24,932 nt of DNA. Source: Phallusia fumigata. Its lineage: Eukaryota > Chordata > Ascidiacea > Phlebobranchia > Ascidiidae. The notes below the pieces were generated by a model, which had not been told where the DNA came from, ran no database searches, and saw nothing but the letters and a program-made list of their open reading frames with translations. Position 1 is the first letter of the stretch. Every line of letters begins with the position of its first letter. Location of the stretch: assembly GCA_008931825.1 (NCBI GenBank), contig QXVZ01026497.1:1-24932 (forward strand), written 5' to 3'. Shown piece after piece: positions 21,201 through 24,932 of the stretch. The translations under genes and the position numbers were made by a program.

Positions 21201-24200
21201 GGTCTATTAGTTGAGCTATACGCCCTTTCAGCAGAAAAAACTGTTTTATCGAAGATAAATGTAACAATATTGCTGATGGTAATGTTCGATTTACAATACG
21301 TTACTAAGCAACTTTTTTAACATGAACAGATATAACCTCACTCGCCCAAAGTTTACAAGGGTGATTTGTGTTCAAGAAACAGACGAATTGTTTGCCTGAT
21401 TTTCTTAAATGACATTAAAAGTTAACAGTGAAGGGGAATGGTCAAAGCTAGTTGTGGATGTAATTTACGTTGTCATGTTTTGACTGGCATTTGTCGACGG
21501 TACTGCGTCAAGTGCTTATAGCGCATCAATTGGCCAAGCAAGTACCTCTTGGGATGAGCTCAGCACAGCAGATCTGCAGCCTCAGCTCGTCGGTCAAAGG
21601 ACGCCCTGCTTAATCGCGATTTAACACTTATATTGTCGGCTTCGTTATCACGCGAATAACTATAGTTCGTCGTGCTTTATAGCACGGCCAACATTTTTTT
21701 CCTATTGTTGCCAGACAAAACACCGACATCGGGTTTGTGTCAATATTGGAAAAGCCTTGTTTGCCGGCCCGCCTTCAGTGTGTGATTTAGCGAGATTCAG
21801 TCGTTACGTTCAGTCGCCGAGCCAAACAGTAGTGTTAGCCAGTATGTGTCTAGTCAGTGAAAGACGCCTAAAAGCTCGGAGATGTTTGTAGGCCGTTTTT
21901 TCCACCCTAATCCTTTTAAATCAAACTGTACAAAAATGCACTTTTAGTTTGACAAGTTGTGGCTTTCGTGGCATTGGTCCTTAATCGCACTGACCCTGTT
22001 ACTTTGTAAGCGAATTAAAAATTATCTCTGTCATAGGAGCTATAATATCCAGGCTGTTAGCAATTATTTTGTCCAATTAGTTTCGTCTGATGGTGGAATC
22101 GACCAGGGCGAGGGTTTCTGCTGTGGAAAAGTCGGATCAGATGTCGGTATATTCCCACTAAATTGCGTACAAGCCGTGAAACTTCGTCGAGCCAAACCAA
22201 GCTATGGTAAGTGCGATTTGTCTTTGATCACTACCTATCAAAAATGTTTATGTGGATTAAAGTCTTAATACTCAGATAATTGCCCGAAGCGAGTTACAAA
22301 ATTTGCTGGTGTATGTGCTATGCGGCGCTGTATATTCAACGCATCGCAATGCATTCAAGCTTCAATTGCTTCCAATGACTAGCTTAACACAAACGTCCGG
22401 GGGCATCTTTAGTTAATTTGGTGCAAACCCTTTGCGAAAAAGCTCGCAAAACCGATGCCTAATGCACATCTTAGGCGGATATTATGAATTTTGGTTATCA
22501 CTGACTAACCTTGCACATTAACAGAACGTTTTCTAAGTTAGAAAAAACTCAAAATTGGGTTGGTATTACATCAGTATTAATCAAAACACTGCCTCCTACA
22601 AGCCTGTAGGACGAAAAAAGCATTGAGGAAAGTGGCACAAAATTAATAAAAACCGAGTGACACTAAATATTGCGTTGACAGGTGGGACCCTGAGCGCAAC
22701 TGAAACGCACCAACATCCTACGAGCAAAATCAGGTTTGTGTTTGATGTAAACTTCAAGTTGCTGATTCCTCATTGAACCGCACGAACCCTGATTAATATT
22801 TTATACTCCCCAACAGCTATTAGTGGATAGCGAACGTGTGGATAAGCAGAGACTTATGCACACAAGTCGTGGCAGCAAGTTGTCGTGCTTCCAACACACG
22901 TCCTGTTCAATTAATTATGGTAGTCTGTTAACACCTAAATCTGGCTTGGTCGGGGATATCTTCATTTGCGCTTGCCCTGCAATTGATTATCTATTTAAGT
23001 TTTTTTTTAGCCTGGCTTAACTGAAGAAAACTAATGCAAAAAGCACGGATAGCTACCGGGCTGTTGTGCAAATGTAATTGTTTTTGCTGACGACAAAAAC
23101 CGCAACTCTGGTTACCTGTTTGACAATTTTCAAATCAATGATTTTAGTTTAGTATCTCATTTTAGTTCTTACACATTCCGGTGAACACACGAATAATGCA
23201 TATGTAACACATTTAAAGTTTCGTTCGTAATCTTACTCTGGTTTTCGCTTTGTGGCTTCAAAATGCCGGAAAAAATCGAAATGATTTACTATTTGCACTC
23301 CCACTTATCATAACAATTTAAGATTTGTAATTTTTTTTAAACATTTTATGTTCAGTGAATTGTCGGAGGAAAACGTTATGCGACGACCAAGCACCACATC
23401 TTCCAACCTTTCAACGTCAAACATTAGCAACCCGATGATCTCAACCTCAAATCCCGATGTTTTCCATCAATTCTTTGATGTCGTTTTGAAGAAAGGGGCG
23501 GATGGATATGGTTTTGTTTTAAGAGGCGCAAAGTGTAAGTTCCTGTAGCAATAAAATTACCCCGGTCTCGAAAATGCCACAGCCATCATAGCTTTGGTGC
23601 AGATCAAATAATGTAATGATCTAATATTAGTTACATCCCTTTGGCATAATATCCCCTTTAGGATGTTTTTTCGAGCGCATTCTTTTCGCCACACTTCTAT
23701 GTTAACATGATTTGAAGATGTTGTAAAGTGACCTTGCGTTCATTTCGCGCAGGCTTGGTTTAATAAGTAACTGGTGTCGAAATTCACCCTATTCAGACAC
23801 TTCCTTGTAAATCAAAGTCGTCATCTAAACTCAAGTCTACTACGCGCTTTTCGCGTTGCAAGGCTAGGTAGCCAAAGTAATCCCGTCAGTAGTGACACAA
23901 CAATAAAAACCTATTTGCTAAGATCGTTAGGCAAACTTGCGGTTATTGTGTGCCCTAAGTGCGTGTACTATCACGGCTATAAGTGGATTTTCCGTGAAAT
24001 ATTCTTAATTGTCTGAAGTTATTTTGTTCCACAGTCTTTAGAAAATTTATTAACAAAAATTCCTTGCTTTGCTGGACCTCAAGTATATATTTGACCCACT
24101 CCTTATTTGCAGCCGAAGGACCGATTGAAAAATTTGCTGCCACACCCAAATATCCGGCACTTCAGTATCTTGAGTCGGTCGAAAATGGAAGTAATGCTCA

Positions 24201-24932
24201 CAGAGTGGGCTTACGCGCAGGACATTATATACTTAAGGTATGATACCAAAATTACCAAGTCTACTTCCTAAATGTCAGCGATATTTAATGCAGTGCAGAC
24301 CACGTTTTAAATGCATGGTTTGCATGGACATGTTTTTTACCACGCTGTTTCAAGAAGGGTTAAATTTAGCGAAAATAGTTTTTGACTAATGGCAGTCGTG
24401 CAATTTATTTCTCGACTTTTAGTGCTACCTAATTGCATTGACTCCAATTCTTCTGATATCCATTTCTTTTAAATCAACATACAATTTTTCAAACGTTGTT
24501 GCCGTAACGCCATGAAGTAAAAGTTGTGGTTCCCCTCTACCGCTAAAATCCTTTCTTTGTGACAGAAAACTAATATCAAATAGCTTCATGTCATACTAAA
24601 GGTCAGTGCAGGTGCACTACACCTGCATATTTCGTATCACCGAACATATAATTATCTTAAATTGCTTTTGATTAAAATATTTGCATCGGCATGGGTTTGA
24701 AAAAATCACAAATTACTCAGAAAAGTCCCTCACCCAAAAGTCCCCTAAAAGTACTTAAAAGGATGTGTATTGTTAATGGTGAACAAATAAAGCAGTTTGC
24801 CTGCAGCCGAAACGTTTGGACCCATATCACCTTGTATTTTACGTTTTTCAGATCAACGAAAAAGATGTTTCCTGCGTTGGACATCGTCAAATTGTTGACA
24901 CAATTCGTTGTGCCGGTGATCCACTGCGCATG
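6298..24932 (+). CDS. Shank: SH3 and multiple ankyrin repeat domains protein (Shank), 3' partial, 20 exons
   Basis: Shank is a cytoplasmic scaffold. Known Shanks bind GKAP/SAPAP through PDZ, Ras/Rap GTPases through SPN, and link to Homer, cortactin and actin. Exons: 6298-6464, 7078-7242, 7890-8058, 8125-8232, 8888-8959, 9087-9200, 11406-11595, 11948-12126, 12284-12451, 13688-13909, 14514-14586, 15060-15178, 15321-15394, 17470-17585, 18218-18346, 22081-22206, 22682-22733, 23356-23534, 24113-24237, 24852-24932. Phases match throughout, giving 876 codons. The start is ATG 6298 (A at -3), with an in-frame TAG at 6274. The order is a Ser/Asn-rich N-terminus (1-189), SPN (190-275), ankyrin block (296-535), Ser/Pro linker, SH3 (663-721) and PDZ (787 onward). 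Diagnostic segments are KCLRVD...WTAKQR, GGAHLDFRNRKGMT, GNTPLHICALYNQEMC, GYGFVLRGAK and FPALQYLES-like PALQYLESV. The first exons are the least certain; the proline-rich and SAM parts lie outside the window. Confidence 0.95.
6465..7077 (+). other. Shank: Shank intron 1
   Basis: This 613-base T-rich intron has donor AAG|gtgcgt and acceptor TTTTTAAAG. It contains an unusually long stop-free stretch (6513-7127, running into exon 2 in a different frame). That stretch encodes a hydrophobic, low-information peptide with no ATG at its beginning, and it is probably not coding. Confidence 0.6.
7322..7895 (+). repeat. Direct duplication of ~287 bp around a single N (7610), intron 2/exon 3
   Basis: Copy A (7322-7609) and copy B (7611-7895) both start CGATATGTGGGGAACTATGC and both end TTTTGGCAGACGTTA. 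I count about 14 substitutions plus a homopolymer length change, roughly 5% divergence. The end includes the exon 3 acceptor (GGCAG) and the first six exon bases. Copy A therefore carries a stub of exon 3 cut off at the N, while copy B runs on into the full exon. This is best explained by two unmerged alleles in the assembly. Confidence 0.9.
8233..8887 (+). other. Shank: Shank intron 4
   Basis: This 655-base intron, with donor ACG|gtttgt and acceptor TTTATACAG, lies inside the SPN domain. It begins next to a TGACGTCA palindrome (about 8237). I see no other feature. Confidence 0.7.
9438..11137. promoter_or_regulatory. Three TTACGTAA palindromes in intron 6
   Basis: Perfect TTACGTAA sites occur at 9438-9445, 10118-10125 and 11130-11137. 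Another lies in the intron 2 duplication (7428-7435 and its copy 7717-7724). This palindrome is the consensus for PAR-bZIP and E4BP4/NFIL3 factors. With the AT-rich composition I would expect less than one in the entire window. Function is inferred only. Confidence 0.3.
10592..10592. other. Single ambiguous base (N) in intron 6
   Basis: This is the third N in the window. Unlike those at 3401 and 7610, I cannot find the same sequence on both sides. It may be a plain contig join or an unresolved base. Confidence 0.7.
11496..14564 (+). other. Shank: Shank ankyrin repeat block, exons 7-11
   Basis: Residues about 296-535 form at least six ankyrin repeats. Repeat starts are visible as ETPLTLAS, GMTPVHAAA, DLTPVYHCG, GWTILHQ and GNTPLHICA, closed by VAVVAGNVELAKLI. 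The spacing matches the Shank family except for a small insertion in exon 10 (VDQNSLEGTAAL). In the family this block binds Sharpin and alpha-fodrin and contacts the SPN domain. Intron positions fall between repeats after GWTILHQ and after DACQ. Confidence 0.9.
12452..13687 (+). other. Shank: Shank intron 9, with a small hairpin
   Basis: This 1.2 kb intron separates two ankyrin repeats. It has a less AT-rich patch at about 13080-13250 that includes a perfect 8-bp stem: CTGTGGTG at 13149-13156 with CACCACAG at 13168-13175 and an 11-base loop. No coding exon is recognisable; the short ORFs on both strands here look incidental. Confidence 0.5.
13910..15059 (+). other. Shank: Shank introns 10 and 11 around the short exon 11
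   Basis: Introns 13910-14513 and 14587-15059 flank a 73-base exon that finishes the ankyrin block. Both have ordinary splice sites (CAG|gtatga with GTTGCAG, and ACG|gtaata with GCTGCAG). I see nothing else in them. Confidence 0.7.
15892..15930. repeat. CT-rich low-complexity tract
   Basis: An imperfect (CT)n run with interspersed T and C bases is followed shortly by a TATATATATA stretch at about 15937-15948. Simple sequence only. Confidence 0.7.
16862..17073 (+). CDS. Candidate alternative first exon of Shank (isoform starting after the ankyrin block)
   Basis: Within intron 13 an ATG in good context (CAACATGG) lies 105 bases after the GGTCACGTGACC palindrome and opens a frame to 17251. Its early part reads like coding sequence (TSPRKSLDFQDWREVMNKL, then QSNTDVIATSQRLGM) with Glu, Asp, Arg and Gln in normal proportion, unlike the T-rich shadow frames in other introns. 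A donor GAG|gtcatt at 17074 leaves two bases, which is the phase needed to join exon 14 at 17470; it would yield an SH3-PDZ isoform without ankyrin repeats. No homology is recognised and the open frame could be chance. Confidence 0.25.
17586..18217 (+). other. Shank: Shank intron 14
   Basis: This 632-base AT-rich intron, between the linker and SH3 exons, has donor CGAG|gtaatt and acceptor TGTATTCAG. No further feature is seen. Confidence 0.7.
18268..22178 (+). other. Shank: Shank SH3 domain split between exons 15 and 16
   Basis: Residues 663-721 start LLFIACKDYVAQNPREISLTIGD and, across a 3.7 kb intron, end with a GIFPLNCVQAV strand, the usual FP..YV region of an SH3. The RT-loop ALYDY motif is reduced to ACKDY, and the GWW.G position reads GFCCG, so the canonical binding Trp is absent. 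Vertebrate Shanks already have Phe there but keep the following Trp. Reduced or altered PxxP binding is expected. Confidence 0.85.
18347..22080 (+). other. Shank: Shank intron 15 (3.7 kb), interrupting the SH3 domain
   Basis: This is the largest intron in the window, with donor GCTG|gtaagt and acceptor TTGTCCAATTAG. Less AT-rich, CpG-containing patches occur at about 18780-19090, 20210-20710 and 21480-21860, separated by T-rich sequence. None contains a phase-matching exon that I can support, and the several 60-110 codon open frames have no recognisable domain. The patches are candidate enhancers or alternative promoters for 3' Shank isoforms. Confidence 0.5.
22207..23355 (+). other. Shank: Shank introns 16 and 17 around the 52-base exon 17
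   Basis: Introns 22207-22681 and 22734-23355 surround a very short linker exon (GTLSATETHQHPTSKI). Exon 17 ends with two codon bases and exon 18 starts with one, so they join directly in phase. An open frame at 22823-23017 lies between them and was considered as a cassette exon but not adopted. Otherwise nothing is seen. Confidence 0.6.
23471..24932 (+). other. Shank: Shank PDZ domain, exons 18-20 (truncated by the window end)
   Basis: From residue about 787, FFDVVLKKGADGYGFVLRG gives strand A and the carboxylate-binding loop. PIEKF and PALQYLESVENGS follow, with the Shank-specific extended loop, then RVGLRAGHYILKIN. VGHRQIVDTIR supplies the alpha-B helix with His860 at its first position, which marks a class I PDZ that prefers S/T-x-hydrophobic C-termini such as that of GKAP/SAPAP. 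The sequence stops in the last strand (GDPLRM). Confidence 0.93.
23535..24851 (+). other. Shank: Shank introns 18 and 19 within the PDZ domain
   Basis: Introns 23535-24112 (gtaagt ... TTATTTGCAG) and 24238-24851 (gtatga ... TTTTTCAG) divide the PDZ coding sequence. The first falls after the RGAK strand and the second before the IN residues of the next strand. No other feature is seen in either. Confidence 0.75.

Noticed and set aside
22817-23017. Open frame between exons 17 and 18 (SERVDKQRLMHTSRGSK...) as an additional Shank linker exon
   Set aside because: The best acceptor (CCCCAACAG) gives an immediate in-frame stop. An in-phase acceptor at 22830 and donors such as 22927 are weak. Exon 17 joins exon 18 in phase without it. 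It remains possible as a cassette exon.
1-24932. tRNA, rRNA, CRISPR or prokaryotic operon features
   Set aside because: I found no tRNA B-box-like hairpin sets, no rRNA-like sequence and no regularly spaced repeats. The window is spliced animal DNA.

Overview
The window is invertebrate animal DNA: AT-rich, with compact multi-exon genes, GT/AG introns and codon phases that match across every junction I joined. The gene content, intron sizes of roughly 0.1 to 3.7 kb, and two places where two copies of the same ~290 bp differing by a few percent meet at a single N suggest a highly polymorphic chordate such as a tunicate (Ciona-like). The species call is an inference; I cannot check it here.

Layout, all on the + strand. 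(1) 233-2645: the 3' eight exons of a secreted chymotrypsinogen-like S1 serine protease, with the catalytic triad and all ten cysteines of the chymotrypsin disulfide pattern. It carries an unusual basic stretch of more than 150 residues between the N-terminal CGV segment and the activation site. Its signal-peptide exon lies upstream of the window. A polyadenylation signal follows at 2818. (2) 2824-about 6194: intergenic DNA with a duplicated 0.3 kb block around an N, an ACTTGA-rich stretch, an inverted repeat, a decayed hAT-like MITE and a candidate noncoding 5' exon of the next gene. (3) 6298 to the window end: the 5' part of a Shank postsynaptic scaffold gene, with 20 coding exons (876 codons) modelled. 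It encodes a Ser/Asn-rich N-terminus, the SPN (Ras-association-like) domain, an ankyrin repeat block, a Ser/Pro linker, an SH3 domain split by a 3.7 kb intron, and most of the PDZ domain. The proline-rich and SAM parts expected of a Shank must lie beyond the window.

The two genes are neighbours with no evident shared function: one is a secreted (digestive or extracellular) protease, the other a cytoplasmic scaffold that in animals links receptor complexes to actin via GKAP/SAPAP, Homer and cortactin. No RNA genes, CRISPR arrays or minus-strand genes could be supported. The points most worth a second look are the protease insertion, a candidate intragenic Shank promoter with an alternative first exon in intron 13, a TTACGTAA cluster in intron 6, and the two N-flanked duplications, which look like unmerged alleles.
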